Shown: positions 1 to 8,004 of the stretch, piece by piece
Position numbering within the stretch: the first letter of the stretch is position 1
Layout: each line of letters opens with the position of its first letter
Assembly: GCA_013289955.1 (NCBI GenBank)
Contig: JABCYZ010000014.1
Location: 62,001-126,000, forward strand
DNA from: Acidobacteriota bacterium
GTDB lineage: Bacteria; Acidobacteriota; Terriglobia; Acidiferrales; UBA7541
Reading direction: 5' to 3'
DNA length: 64,000 bases
The notes under the pieces: generated by a model
Told to the model about the DNA's origin: nothing
Databases searched by the model: none
Seen by the model: only the letters and a program-made list of their open reading frames with translations
Made by a program: the position numbers and the translations under genes

Positions 1-1
1 C

Positions 2-772
2 TCCATCGTGGCCCTGAATCCTGACACCGGGAAACTCGTCTGGTATTTTCAGCCGTCGCCGCACGATGTGCACGACTGGGATGCCGTCGAGACGCCAGTG
101 CTTTTCAACGCCGAATTCAAAGGCCAGCAGCGCAAACTGCTGGCGCAAGCCAGCCGCAACGGATTTTTCTTTGTGCTCGATCGCACGAATGGGGAACATC
201 TGATTACTTCGCAATTCATCGATCAGACGTGGGCGAACGGCATTGACCATCGGGGACGCCCGATCGCGAGGCCCGAAGCCACGCCGACTCCCGATGGCGC
301 GCTTGTCGAGCCTGGTTCAGATGGGTCCACCAATTGGATGGCGCCGAGCTTTGATCCCCAGACGGAGCTGTTTTACGTGAACTGCCGCCGCCTTTTCAGC
401 ATTTATTACAATACGGCGGAAGGGAAACCGGAAGGCTGGGGAGGCCGCGACAGAAACTTGTGGGCCAATTCGACGCTGCGCGCCCTCGACTACCGTACCG
501 GCAAAGTTGTGTGGAATCACGAAATCGGCGATGGAGAAAGCATTGCGGGGATTCTTACGACCGCGGGGCATCTCCTTTTCAGCGCTGATAACTCTGGTAA
601 TTTGCTGGCTCTCGATCCGGCCACGGGCAAGACTCTCTGGCATTTAAACGCGGGTGGCAAACTGAACGCTTCCCCCATGACCTATGAGCTAGATGGACGG
701 CAATACGTAATCCTTGCAGTGGAAGACGTACTCTACGCCTTTGCTCTTCCCGCGTCTCTTCCATCACGCTGA
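2..772 (+). CDS. PQQ-dependent dehydrogenase, C-terminal part (5' end outside window)
   Basis: The reading frame is open at the left edge, so only the last 257 residues are seen; the GTG at 8 lies inside the gene and is not a real start. The sequence has beta-propeller blades of the quinoprotein alcohol dehydrogenase type, with repeated cores such as ALNPDTGKLVW, ALDYRTGKVVW and ALDPATGKTLW, and the stretch DVHDWDAVETPVLF found in methanol/ethanol-type PQQ enzymes. Family members are periplasmic and oxidise alcohols or sugars, passing electrons to cytochrome c or quinone. The substrate cannot be read from this part. The gene converges on the LuxR-type gene at 841-1500. The secreted di-haem protein at 2094-3542 could be an electron partner, but that is only inference. 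Confidence 0.85.
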   Translation, partial: SIVALNPDTGKLVWYFQPSPHDVHDWDAVETPVLFNAEFKGQQRKLLAQASRNGFFFVLDRTNGEHLITSQFIDQTWANGIDHRGRPIARPEATPTPDGALVEPGSDGSTNWMAPSFDPQTELFYVNCRRLFSIYYNTAEGKPEGWGGRDRNLWANSTLRALDYRTGKVVWNHEIGDGESIAGILTTAGHLLFSADNSGNLLALDPATGKTLWHLNAGGKLNASPMTYELDGRQYVILAVEDVLYAFALPASLPSR

Positions 773-840
773 GTTCGAGCGCGCGAAAAACGGTTCGTTC
801 CAGGGTGCCGGCCGGTATCACACGCGGGGAAGGGAACGCG

Positions 841-1500
841 TCACGCTTCAGAGGAGGTCTGCTTGAACGTCAGGCTTTCGACGGACAAGCCGCGTCTGTC
901 CGCGAGCTGCAATTTTCCAAGAATATTCGAAACATGAAACTTCACCGTCCGTTCCGAAATATCCAGTGCGCTGGAGATCTCCTTGTTCGTCAAACGCCGC
1001 ATCAGCAATTGAAGTATCTCGCCCTCCCGCGCAGTTAGAAAATGGCCATGCAGAAGCTGCGCATCGAGCAGTGCTTTCGCCTGCTTGACGAAGGCCAGTA
1101 AAACTTCGGGAGGCACCCACAGCTGCCCCTTCAGGATGCTGCGGATTGCCTGGGGCAGCTCCCTCTGCCACGCTTTGTGAAGTTCCACGAAGCCGTCGAT
1201 GCCCCAGGTGAAGAGCCTTATTTTCTCCGCGTGACGGTCGTCGCCTGGCGGAAGAAGTCCGAGGAACTTGCTGCCGGGCGCCAAGGCGCGGCAGCGTCCT
1301 GCGAGCGGTCCCAAGTCCGTGTGCAAGGAACACGCATCCAGAAGGAAAAGCCGCGGTGAATTCCCGTGCCGCATCGCATCGGCTTCGCTTGTGGCGGGAG
1401 GAAGCGTGCGCACCGGGAAATCTTTGAGGTGAGACATGACTCCGCTGACTGCACGGATGAGCAGGGGATGCGAACTTACCAGCTGGATTGCGATAGCCAC
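841..1500 (-). CDS. LuxR/NarL-type response regulator
   Basis: A protein of 219 residues with a GTG start. Residues about 1-120 form a degenerate receiver domain; the segment LFLLDACSLHTD holds the likely phospho-acceptor Asp. Residues about 148-212 are a typical LuxR helix-turn-helix: LTAREGEILQLLMRRLTNKE is followed by a recognition helix in SERTVKFHVSNILGKLQ. It should bind DNA as a dimer. No histidine kinase lies beside it, and the receiver lacks a clear MPG loop, so control by phosphorylation is uncertain. It is divergent from the di-haem protein gene and shares the 593-bp gap with it, so it may regulate that gene; this is inference. Confidence 0.85.
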   Translation of the reverse strand: MAIAIQLVSSHPLLIRAVSGVMSHLKDFPVRTLPPATSEADAMRHGNSPRLFLLDACSLHTDLGPLAGRCRALAPGSKFLGLLPPGDDRHAEKIRLFTWGIDGFVELHKAWQRELPQAIRSILKGQLWVPPEVLLAFVKQAKALLDAQLLHGHFLTAREGEILQLLMRRLTNKEISSALDISERTVKFHVSNILGKLQLADRRGLSVESLTFKQTSSEA

Positions 1501-2093
1501 TCGCGTTGCACCTTAAAGGCGCACATACATCTAATGGATCTACGGAAATGGTTATAACTAAACCATAATTAAATGAAAGGACTCCGCGCCGCTGTAGGGA
1601 ATATAGCGCCATTCCGGCGGGATGCAACATGTTTTTTTCCATGGACGGAATGTGTATTTTTCATTCCCGGCTGCCGAACCGCTCCGGCGAGCGCTGCCGG
1701 TTGCGCATTTCTCACCGCGTTTCCTCCAGCTATGCTGTACCTCGACCCCTTCTTGAGGGACAGGAAAAGTGACACCACGAATTCCGGCCCAGGCCATTGT
1801 GCTCCTGGGCCTTTGCGCATAGGTTCTCGCGCATACGGTTGCGCAAGGCGAAGGCCCGGAGTGGCCGGGTGCGGTTCACGTCGGTCACCTATTTCGACAA
1901 TTAGAGGCGGGAGCGTGCCGGAGCCGGCATAAACGTGGCACGGCTTCTTGAGGACCAGTCTCTGACGCCAGCAGAGAATTCGTCGTCTGGAGTGCTTCGC
2001 GCAGGTGTGTCCGCCGTCGAACTGTCAGCGCCCGAGTATTTCTCGAACAGCGGGAAGAGTTTCCGAAGATCGGCTAAGAGAAGGAGGTTGCGA
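1501..2093. other. Intergenic region between divergent regulator and di-haem protein genes
   Basis: No confident gene. It must hold promoters for both flanking genes. A GTG at 1769, after GAGGGACAGGAAAA, opens a signal-peptide-like stretch (MTPRIPAQAIVLLGLCA) that meets TAG at 1820-1822; the same frame then reads VLAHTVAQGEG and stays open to 1951. This could be a decayed small exported protein, but the evidence is thin. An inverted repeat lies within it (1786-1811). Confidence 0.4.
1786..1811. repeat. Inverted repeat, 8-bp perfect arms
   Basis: Arms GGCCCAGG (1786-1793) and CCTGGGCC (1804-1811) with a 10-nt loop. No T-run follows on either strand, so it is not a typical terminator. It may be an operator or chance in GC-rich DNA. 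Confidence 0.4.
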
Positions 2094-3542
2094 ATGAAGA
2101 AAATCAGGCTCGCGGTGTTTCTCGCTTTAGCGGCAGCGGCATTTTTTCCGTCGATTGCATGTTCACAGACCGACCCGGGCGTTCGGTCGGGGCCGATTAA
2201 TGGGCAGTCGGGGGCCACGGCAACGAGCCCGCTTCCGCTCGCTTCCGTCGCGGCGAACAGCCCCACAGGTTCCCTGGAATTCTTTCAGAACGGCCTTGCG
2301 CGCTTCCAGGAAGTAGAGGTCGTTTCAGGCGGCGCCAACAATGGCCTGGGACCGCGGTTTAACTTTAATCAGTGCTCGGGCTGCCATTCGCAACCGAGCA
2401 TCGGGGGGTCGAGCCCAGCCGCCAATCCCGAGTTCTCAGTGATCGCCAATGGGATTGCCAGCGGGTCAACCAATACGACCCCGTCGTTCCTCACCTCAAC
2501 CGGGCCAACGCGAGAAGCCCGCTTTCCATTCTTCTTCAACTCGAACGGCAATCCGAACACCAACGCGCCCAACGGCGGCGTCGAGGACATCTTCGTGGTT
2601 TCTGGTCTGTCGGGTGCGGGCAATTGCAGTCTTCCGCAGCCCAGCTTTGCCATCGCGCAGTCGACCAACAACATCATCTTCCGCATTCCTACACCCGTCT
2701 TCGGCGCTGGCCTGATCGAGAACATCGATGACTCCACATTGATTGCCGTTCAGGCGGCAGCCGCAGGCAATAGTTTGGGGATCAGCGGCACCTTTAACCA
2801 CAACGGAAACGATGGCACGATCTCGCGATTCGGCTGGAAAGCGCAGAACAAATCGCTCCTGCTCTTTTCCGGCGAAGCCTACAACGTCGAAATGGGCATC
2901 ACCAACGAGATCTTTGGACAAGACCGACCGTTGCCCGGCGAAGATCAACAGGGAAGCGGGCTTCCTGCAAATTGCCTGAATCTCTCCAAGACCGGGTACC
3001 CGGAAGACGCAACGAACTTCACGGTAGCGACCAACGCGGATCCTGCGGCCCAAAACGCCCAGGTTCCTTCCGACATCGTGTTGTTCGCTGAGTTTATGCG
3101 GCTGCTTGCTCCGCCAACGCCATCAACGACCACACCCGGCGGCGCGGCCTCGATTACCCGAGGGCAGTCTCTCTTCAGCGCCATCGGATGCGCGACGTGC
3201 CACACGGCGACGCTCAGCTCCACGCAACCCTCGAATATCACGTCTTCGCTGGGAAGCGCGCCGGTCGGCGCGTTCTCCGATATCGAGATTCATCACATGG
3301 GGACCGGTCTCGCAGACAACGTCTCGCAAGGCGGCGCAGGCGGCGATCAATTCCGCACGGCGCCGTTGTGGGGACTCGGTCAGCGCATCTTCTTCTTGCA
3401 CGACGGGCGCACCACGAATCTCCTGACTGCCATCGCAGATCACTCGAGCAATGGCTCCGAGGCTACGGAGGTCGAGGAAAACTTTGCTTCACTCTCATCC
3501 AGCCAGAAGCAGGATCTTTTGAACTTCCTGCGGTCGCTGTAG
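2094..3542 (+). CDS. Di-haem oxidoreductase (DHOR/DUF1111-type, thiol oxidoreductase-like), secreted
   Basis: The start at 2094 is preferred because AGAAGGAGGT lies just upstream and the protein then begins with a signal peptide (MKKIRLAVFLALAAAAFFP, cleavage near ACSQ); an earlier in-frame start at 1935 has neither. The protein is 482 aa. Two CxxCH haem c sites are visible, CSGCH at residues 94-98 and CATCH at 366-370, as expected for the MauG-distant di-haem family. The C-terminal motif QFRTAPLWGLGQRIFFLHDG is characteristic of the family. It is a periplasmic redox protein with unknown substrate. It is followed by a strong terminator, so it is probably transcribed alone. Confidence 0.85.
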   Translation: MKKIRLAVFLALAAAAFFPSIACSQTDPGVRSGPINGQSGATATSPLPLASVAANSPTGSLEFFQNGLARFQEVEVVSGGANNGLGPRFNFNQCSGCHSQPSIGGSSPAANPEFSVIANGIASGSTNTTPSFLTSTGPTREARFPFFFNSNGNPNTNAPNGGVEDIFVVSGLSGAGNCSLPQPSFAIAQSTNNIIFRIPTPVFGAGLIENIDDSTLIAVQAAAAGNSLGISGTFNHNGNDGTISRFGWKAQNKSLLLFSGEAYNVEMGITNEIFGQDRPLPGEDQQGSGLPANCLNLSKTGYPEDATNFTVATNADPAAQNAQVPSDIVLFAEFMRLLAPPTPSTTTPGGAASITRGQSLFSAIGCATCHTATLSSTQPSNITSSLGSAPVGAFSDIEIHHMGTGLADNVSQGGAGGDQFRTAPLWGLGQRIFFLHDGRTTNLLTAIADHSSNGSEATEVEENFASLSSSQKQDLLNFLRSL

Positions 3543-3563
3543 TTCTTCGTCACCACCACAGGG

Positions 3564-3600
3564 CCGGGTGAGGCGCGAAAGTGCCTCGCCCGGTTTTTCT
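3564..3600 (+). terminator. Rho-independent terminator after the di-haem protein gene
   Basis: Stem arms CCGGGTGAGGC (3564-3574) and GCCTCGCCCGG (3583-3593) pair over 11 positions with one G-T wobble, loop of 8 nt, followed directly by TTTTT and then CTCCTTTT. It starts 21 bp after the stop codon. Confidence 0.9.
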
Positions 3601-3638
3601 CCTTTTGTATAAAAATCTTGGGATCGAGGGAACTCTCG

Positions 3639-4664
3639 ATGCAGGGTAAAATCACGCGGTCTGCTTTGTGGCGATTTCTAGCAGTTCTCGCGATTCATGG
3701 AACGCTGCTTGGGGCGGCTCAGGGCGCCCCCCAGAGTGGCGGCGACTATTCCACCAATCCGGACGCGAAGAAGCTTCCCACCGAGACGATCCTTGTGAAG
3801 GGCGCGTGGTCAAGCGCCAGCGATGCGGTGACTCCTCTGCCGGAAGGTGGGCGGGTATCGAGAAATGTCTATAACAACGCGTATTTCGGTCTCGCTTATC
3901 CTTTGTCCCCGGATTGGACCGAAAAGTACAGCGGCCCGCCGCCTTCCGACAGCGGATACTACGTGCTCGCGCAAATCCGGCCCGCGGATACATTTACGGG
4001 CGAAACCCGGGGCAGCATTTTGATCGCTGCCCAGGACCTGTTTTTCACCCTTGCGCCGGCGGGGAGCGCATTCGAGCTGATCAACTACACCAGGGACCAT
4101 TTGAACGCGGACTACAAAGTGGAGCGGCCGCCGACGCCGGTCACCGTCGCCGGCCGCTCCTTTGTCCGCTTGGACTACTTTTCTCCCGTTGCCGAGTTGC
4201 ATTGGCACGTGCTCGCGACGCAAATACGCTGCCACATGGTCCAGTTTGTCTTTACCAGCCGCGACACAAAACTTATTGAAAACCTCATCCAGGACATGAG
4301 CGCGATAAGCCTGCCGCCAGAAGCCGGCGCCATTGCGGGGACGGGCGGCGGCGATGCCCCGTTGTGTATCAAGGATTACGCGCGCGACGAAAACATAATA
4401 GAGAGAAACGATCCGGTGTTCACCGAGCGCAGATTCAATTCCGTGCCGGTGCGAATCATCATCGACAAAGAAGGCAAGGTGAAGCACATTCACTTTCTCA
4501 GCGCTTTTCCCGACCAGGCCAAAGCCATTACGGACGCGCTGGCGGAGTGGAGGTTCAGGCCTTACCTGCGCAACGGACAGGCCGTGGAAGTTGAAACCGG
4601 CATTATCTTCGGGCATCCGCCACGGCTGGCCGCACCTCCTCCCTCGCCTGCGGTGAGCGAATGA
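3639..4664 (+). CDS. Exported protein with C-terminal TonB-like domain
   Basis: The ATG at 3639 has GAGGGAACTC in front, better than the in-frame TTG at 3618; the protein is 341 aa. Residues about 1-30 form a signal peptide (ALWRFLAVLAIHGTLLGAAQGAP). The middle part (about 60-225) resembles a ligand-binding or lipoprotein-like beta domain of unknown role. Residues about 255-325 (PVRIIIDKEGKVKHIHFLSA, then ITDALAEWRFRPYLRNGQAV) match the TonB C-terminal fold common in acidobacterial exported proteins. The stop overlaps the next start as ATGA, so the two genes are translationally coupled. It may act at the cell envelope; the function is unknown. Confidence 0.7.
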   Translation: MQGKITRSALWRFLAVLAIHGTLLGAAQGAPQSGGDYSTNPDAKKLPTETILVKGAWSSASDAVTPLPEGGRVSRNVYNNAYFGLAYPLSPDWTEKYSGPPPSDSGYYVLAQIRPADTFTGETRGSILIAAQDLFFTLAPAGSAFELINYTRDHLNADYKVERPPTPVTVAGRSFVRLDYFSPVAELHWHVLATQIRCHMVQFVFTSRDTKLIENLIQDMSAISLPPEAGAIAGTGGGDAPLCIKDYARDENIIERNDPVFTERRFNSVPVRIIIDKEGKVKHIHFLSAFPDQAKAITDALAEWRFRPYLRNGQAVEVETGIIFGHPPRLAAPPPSPAVSE

Positions 4665-5956
4665 TAGGGTGCAATCTGGGCGCCGCACGAGCCTTCCTGG
4701 AGAAGGCACTTCCTGCTGCGGCGCTGCTTGCCTCTTTTTCAGTTGCTGCAATGGGCGCGGACACGATCACCGGCAGTGTGCGCAATCTGAGCCGCGACCA
4801 ACCCGCGGCGGGCGATGAAGTGATCCTTCTTCGCCTAGATCCGGCAATGCAAGCTGAAGCCCGCGTCAAGACTGGCGCACAGGGTGCCTTCAGTCTCCGT
4901 GTGCCGTACCCGGCGAAATCCTATTCCTATGTAGTGCGCGTGATTCATCAGGGCATCGCTTACGATCGGCGTGCCTCGGCCGGCGACGATCTTTCCATTC
5001 AGGTGTTCGACGGGGCTCCGCGCGTACACGGAATCAGTGCCAGCATTGAGATCCTGAGAGCCGGAACGAATGACAGGCTGCTGCATGTCTCCGATATGTA
5101 TGAACTGCGGAACGAATCCAGCCCGCCTGAGACACAAACGGGCGGCCACACATTTGAAGTCTACCTGCCGGCCAATGCCAAGCTTGACTCGGTTCTGGCG
5201 GCAGGCCCGGAGAAAATTGGCGAGCAGATCCCGGCGGCGCGCATCCCCGGCGAGCCGGGTCATTATGCTGTCAACTTCCCCTTGCGTCCGGGAGAGACCA
5301 AGTTTGCTTTCAACTACGACGTTCCCTACGACGGTCGCGCCATTTTTAAGACAAGGCTTATGTACCCGCTTCGGCAGCTAGCCGTCATGCTCCCGCCATC
5401 GATGAAATTCTCGTCGCACTCACCGGCATTTGAACTGCTCGTCACTGGCCGCAACGACTTTCAAGTCCAGACGGCTAACCGGCTCGAGGCAGGCGAAGGC
5501 CCGGCGTTTGAGGTTTCGGGCACCGGCGCGCTCCCGCCGCTCGGAGATCCCTCCAAATCGCTTGCACCGCAGGCGCCCCCGCACGTCGCTGGCCCGGTCA
5601 TCCCCGTACCGGGCCAGCCCGCCTTCGCGCCCTTGGGCAGCATCGATTCGCGCGCCCACCAAGCTCAACCGGCTCACCAATGGATCGTCCTGTGCGGACT
5701 GACTGCCGTGCTTCTCACTGCGTGTGCGCTGCTGATTTGGCAGGCACACAAAACAAAAAACGCTTCTCGCCCAAGGAACGCTACGTTGCCGCCCTCACGG
5801 GTGCGGCCGTCAGATATCTTGCACGAAGCTTTCCGGCAAGAACTTTCCCGGCTGGAGACGGATAGAAGGCGGGGGCTGATTTCGCGGAAGGAATACACCT
5901 CGGCCAAGCTAGCGCTGAAGGAATCGGTGAAGCGCGCTCTTGCCAGAGCGAGTTAG
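4661..5956 (+). CDS. Exported/membrane protein with carboxypeptidase-regulatory-like domain
   Basis: 431 aa, start ATG overlapping the previous stop (ATGA). It has an N-terminal signal sequence (about residues 13-32), a beta-sandwich like carboxypeptidase regulatory or CNA-B domains (ITGSVRNLSRDQPAAGDEV through about 110), a second beta-rich domain (about 120-290), a proline-rich linker, and one transmembrane helix (WIVLCGLTAVLLTACALLIW, about 346-365). A charged cytoplasmic tail of about 65 residues ends in a coiled helix (EAFRQELSRLETDRRRGLIS). The layout suggests an anchored envelope protein working with its coupled neighbour. No enzymatic motif was seen. Confidence 0.65.
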   Translation: MIGCNLGAARAFLEKALPAAALLASFSVAAMGADTITGSVRNLSRDQPAAGDEVILLRLDPAMQAEARVKTGAQGAFSLRVPYPAKSYSYVVRVIHQGIAYDRRASAGDDLSIQVFDGAPRVHGISASIEILRAGTNDRLLHVSDMYELRNESSPPETQTGGHTFEVYLPANAKLDSVLAAGPEKIGEQIPAARIPGEPGHYAVNFPLRPGETKFAFNYDVPYDGRAIFKTRLMYPLRQLAVMLPPSMKFSSHSPAFELLVTGRNDFQVQTANRLEAGEGPAFEVSGTGALPPLGDPSKSLAPQAPPHVAGPVIPVPGQPAFAPLGSIDSRAHQAQPAHQWIVLCGLTAVLLTACALLIWQAHKTKNASRPRNATLPPSRVRPSDILHEAFRQELSRLETDRRRGLISRKEYTSAKLALKESVKRALARAS

Positions 5957-6153
5957 AGCCAAGGAATCTTGCCGGTTTCAGCGGAAAGTCGAGCCAGGGA
6001 GGCGGGTGGACCGAACGTCTGCCGGTCCGTTTTGGGTGGTTAGCGGCCGCGTGGCGCGAGACACGGCACTTTCAGCTGGAGGCCGGGAAATACCACAAAT
6101 CCCCCGTCTTCGTTAACAAGGAATGGACCCGTGTTGGTCTTGCGTTTTCTTAG
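5957..6153 (+). pseudogene. Protein-like fragment carrying the WT-x-RLP-x-RF-x-W-L-A-A-A motif (copy 1)
   Basis: No start codon and no ribosome site, but one frame reads a convincing protein tail: GGWTERLPVRFGWLAAAWRE from 6001, then HFQLEAGKYHKSPVFVNKEW, ending in TAG at 6151-6153. The motif around WTERLPVRFGWLAAA recurs at 54.9 kb, and partly at 12.07 kb. The copies at 6.0 and 54.9 kb differ mostly at third codon positions, which points to former coding. Likely the decayed 3' end of a gene. Confidence 0.4.
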
Positions 6154-6314
6154 CGGGGGTCCAGGCCAGTCAGGACTTCCGGCGGACACTGATGGTCCTC
6201 CGCCGGTCCCAACTCGCTCAGCGACACGGGCTCCTGAGGAGTTTCCTCTCCGCATTTCGGACAGCGATACAAGAATTTGCCAATATATACTTGCCTGAGT
6301 TCCATATTTCCACC
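6150..6314 (-). CDS. Small protein with possible zinc-ribbon half (54 aa)
   Basis: Starts at GTG (6312-6314), directly after an in-frame TAG, and ends with TAA. The peptide contains FLYRCPKCGEETPQEP at about residues 14-29 and a later Cys in EDHQCPPEV. The CPxCG knuckle suggests a metal-binding or rubredoxin-like small protein. The ribosome site is weak (GGGTATAG). It is one of several tiny minus-strand genes between 6.1 and 7.7 kb. It has not been matched to a named family. Confidence 0.45.
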   Translation of the reverse strand, partial: GGNMELRQVYIGKFLYRCPKCGEETPQEPVSLSELGPAEDHQCPPEVLTGLDPR

Positions 6315-6337
6315 TATACCCGGCCGCCAGTCTTCGC

Positions 6338-6538
6338 CTATTGCTTAGATTTCTTCAGGTCCTCTGTCAGAGGATTCCACACCTCGTCCTCGCTCTTGAT
6401 AGCTTTCTTGCTGGCGCCTGAGGTTTCGTCGGTCTTAGTGAACTCCACTTCCACTATCTGGATGATTTCGCCGCTTGATAAGCCAGAGTGCCTCGCGGCC
6501 TGAATCGCGTCTTTTATCGCTTCCTTATGGTCTGTCAA
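6338..6538 (-). CDS. Small acidic hypothetical protein (66 aa)
   Basis: The frame is open from a GTG at 6625, but the best start is the TTG at 6538, which has GGGAGG six bases before it. From there the protein begins TDHKEAIKDAIQAARHSGLS and continues SSGEIIQIVEVEFTKTDETS, then a charged tail. It looks like a compact helix plus strand plus tail and is rich in Glu, Lys and Asp. No family was recognised. A hairpin (6599-6629) separates it from the upstream small gene. Confidence 0.5.
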   Translation of the reverse strand: MTDHKEAIKDAIQAARHSGLSSGEIIQIVEVEFTKTDETSGASKKAIKSEDEVWNPLTEDLKKSKQ

Positions 6539-6598
6539 TCGATCCTCCCGGTGCCTGAGTTCCTTTTGGTGCGATCCATTTCGGGGAGAGAGGAGAGA

Positions 6599-6629
6599 GC
6601 AGGTGCCTGTGTTCGTGGCAAACACCTGC
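6599..6629. repeat. Hairpin between small minus-strand genes
   Basis: Arms GCAGGTG (6599-6605) and CACCTGC (6623-6629) with further pairing inside (GTGTT with AACAC). It lies 17 bp after the stop of the small gene at 6646-6849, so it could end its transcript. The downstream tract on the minus strand is TC-rich (TCTCTCCTCTCTCC), not a pure T-run. Confidence 0.4.
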
Positions 6630-6645
6630 TCCGGCGGGGGTGGTT

Positions 6646-6849
6646 TTAGAAGTTCTGTTTGATACTCTCCGCGAACGCCTTTATCCCGTTCGCATCCATC
6701 TGTCCGTTCTGGTGCAGCTCGACGATTTGCTCCGCCGTCAGCGTGAATCCCATAACTTCGAAAGTAGAACCGTTCTCCGTGCCTTGGCTAACCGGGATTC
6801 CTTGCTGCCTCAGGCCTATCAAACAGGTATCTAGTTGATGTACGGGCAT
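6646..6849 (-). CDS. Small hypothetical protein (67 aa)
   Basis: ATG at 6849 (a TTG at 6873 is an alternative). The sequence MPVHQLDTCLIGLRQQGIPV is followed by VMGFTLTAEQIVELHQNGQM and a short amphipathic end (GIKAFAESIKQNF). The pattern FTLTAEQIVELHQNGQMD looks like a helical, possibly DNA- or protein-binding unit, but no family was recognised. There is no good Shine-Dalgarno, so the start is uncertain. Confidence 0.45.
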   Translation of the reverse strand: MPVHQLDTCLIGLRQQGIPVSQGTENGSTFEVMGFTLTAEQIVELHQNGQMDANGIKAFAESIKQNF

Positions 6850-7022
6850 AAGGTGAGACCGGAGTCGAATCAAACGGCGAGAGGAGAGATAGTGCCCGGT
6901 CCCAGCCCTGCTTTCCGGTCAGTATCGCTCGGTCTCGCCATCTGGTCCCATCTTAGAGGCTGCCAATGCGATCCGCAGTCCAATTGTGGACAGATTCGGT
7001 AACTGTGGTTGGGCAGCGAAGT

Positions 7023-7340
7023 TCAGGTTGCCTGCGGCCTCTTTTGCACTCCCGAGCGTTGCTCAGTCGTTTCGAGCCTGAGTTCGAACCAGTCTTGTAG
7101 CGCGGGAACATCGCGAAAGGTCTTAGAGTTAACATTTCCGGGAACCGTCATCCAGTACACGGTTGCGCTGTTCGTCAGGCTGTCAATGCACATGCGCTGA
7201 TGCGTCTCCCTAGCTGCGTCCGGTGCCTTTCTCCCGAGCCACAAGACGGTCCCTCCACCGGATTCATCTATCTGGACGAAACCTCGTTGCAGAGCGACCA
7301 CTTGAAATGATTGGAGTCTCCCCATGTCCGCTTCCCCCAT
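7023..7340 (-). CDS. Small hypothetical protein (105 aa)
   Basis: ATG at 7340, with a second ATG six codons on. The peptide begins MGEADMGRLQSFQVVALQRG and has a core that reads like a folded beta-rich protein (FVQIDESGGGTVLWLGRKAP, then SATVYWMTVPGNVNSKTF), ending in a charged helix. No signal peptide, no membrane segment, no recognised family. It sits in the same orientation as the other small genes here, and the gaps of 100 bp or more make an operon uncertain. Confidence 0.5.
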   Translation of the reverse strand: MGEADMGRLQSFQVVALQRGFVQIDESGGGTVLWLGRKAPDAARETHQRMCIDSLTNSATVYWMTVPGNVNSKTFRDVPALQDWFELRLETTEQRSGVQKRPQAT

Positions 7341-7447
7341 GCTGGTTTGTACTTCTGTTCCAGCTGGAAAGAATCCGTCTTCGCGGGCCTTTACTGTTGT
7401 TCTCTAATGAACACGGGTACTAGATGGGTACTTAAGGGGAAAGAATT

Positions 7448-7654
7448 TTACTGCGCTCTCTGCCTTTTTGGATTCTCAATTTTGCAAACGTGTTCAGTAA
7501 ATTCTTTGTCCCGCTGCGCTAGGTAATCCCGCTTCATTTTATCGAGGGATGCGCCAACGAGGGCACCGGAAGGGTGAAACACCCACACGCACTGGGAGCA
7601 GCCGTAGCCGTGGAACTCTTGGCTCTCGGTCCATACGAGCTTGCGAGACATTCT
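7448..7654 (-). CDS. Small CxxC protein of a type common in Acidobacteriota (68 aa)
   Basis: The start is set at the ATG at 7654, which has AAGGA seven bases before it; an upstream open stretch to 7747 is low-complexity and unlikely. The peptide contains SQEFHGYGCSQCVWVFHPSG at about residues 9-28, then SLDKMKRDYLAQRDKEFTEH and a last Cys. I recall short acidobacterial proteins with the same layout (aromatic, GC-x-x-C-x-W-x-F, helix, xHxC end), which suggests metal binding by two Cys plus His/Cys. The role is unknown. Confidence 0.6.
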   Translation of the reverse strand, partial: RMSRKLVWTESQEFHGYGCSQCVWVFHPSGALVGASLDKMKRDYLAQRDKEFTEHVCKIENPKRQRAQ

Positions 7655-8004
7655 GTTCCTTCGCCGTACGCGGATTAGGATTTCGTTTAGGGGTAAACGG
7701 GGACGATTCTCAACCCACCTTATCACATGCCCAGCGCCCGTGCGCACCTGCCAGCCGAAAAACTAGCGATGCGGCCAACACTTCGGCACGTCCTTTGTAC
7801 CCGCAGCACCGGGAATGGCGCAGACCGTGAACCAGTCGCTCTTTTTGTAATCCATTGGACACCTGCCTGTATACCTAGCTTGACCGCATCCAGCGTGCGT
7901 ATACACTTAAATCTCCCTCCTGGACAGTTGGCACACGTTCGTAATTGGCCATCTTCCGCAGTTATCCAACTAGATGCTTTCCCTTCCCCCTAGGGTGATG
8001 CCGG
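7655..8004. other. Intergenic region upstream of the hybrid kinase
   Basis: No confident gene. On the minus strand a 30-residue frame (MDYKKSDWFTVCAIPGAAGT and ten more residues, starting near 7853) follows CAGGTG and might be one more tiny gene; a second short frame starting MANYERVPTVQEGDLSVYAR lies near 7953. Neither is strong enough to call. The promoter of the hybrid kinase gene should lie here. Confidence 0.3.

Noticed and set aside
3810..4751. Minus-strand frame of 313 codons opposite the TonB-domain protein
   Set aside because: Arg/His-rich composition typical of an antisense shadow; the plus strand has a signal peptide and a known domain here.
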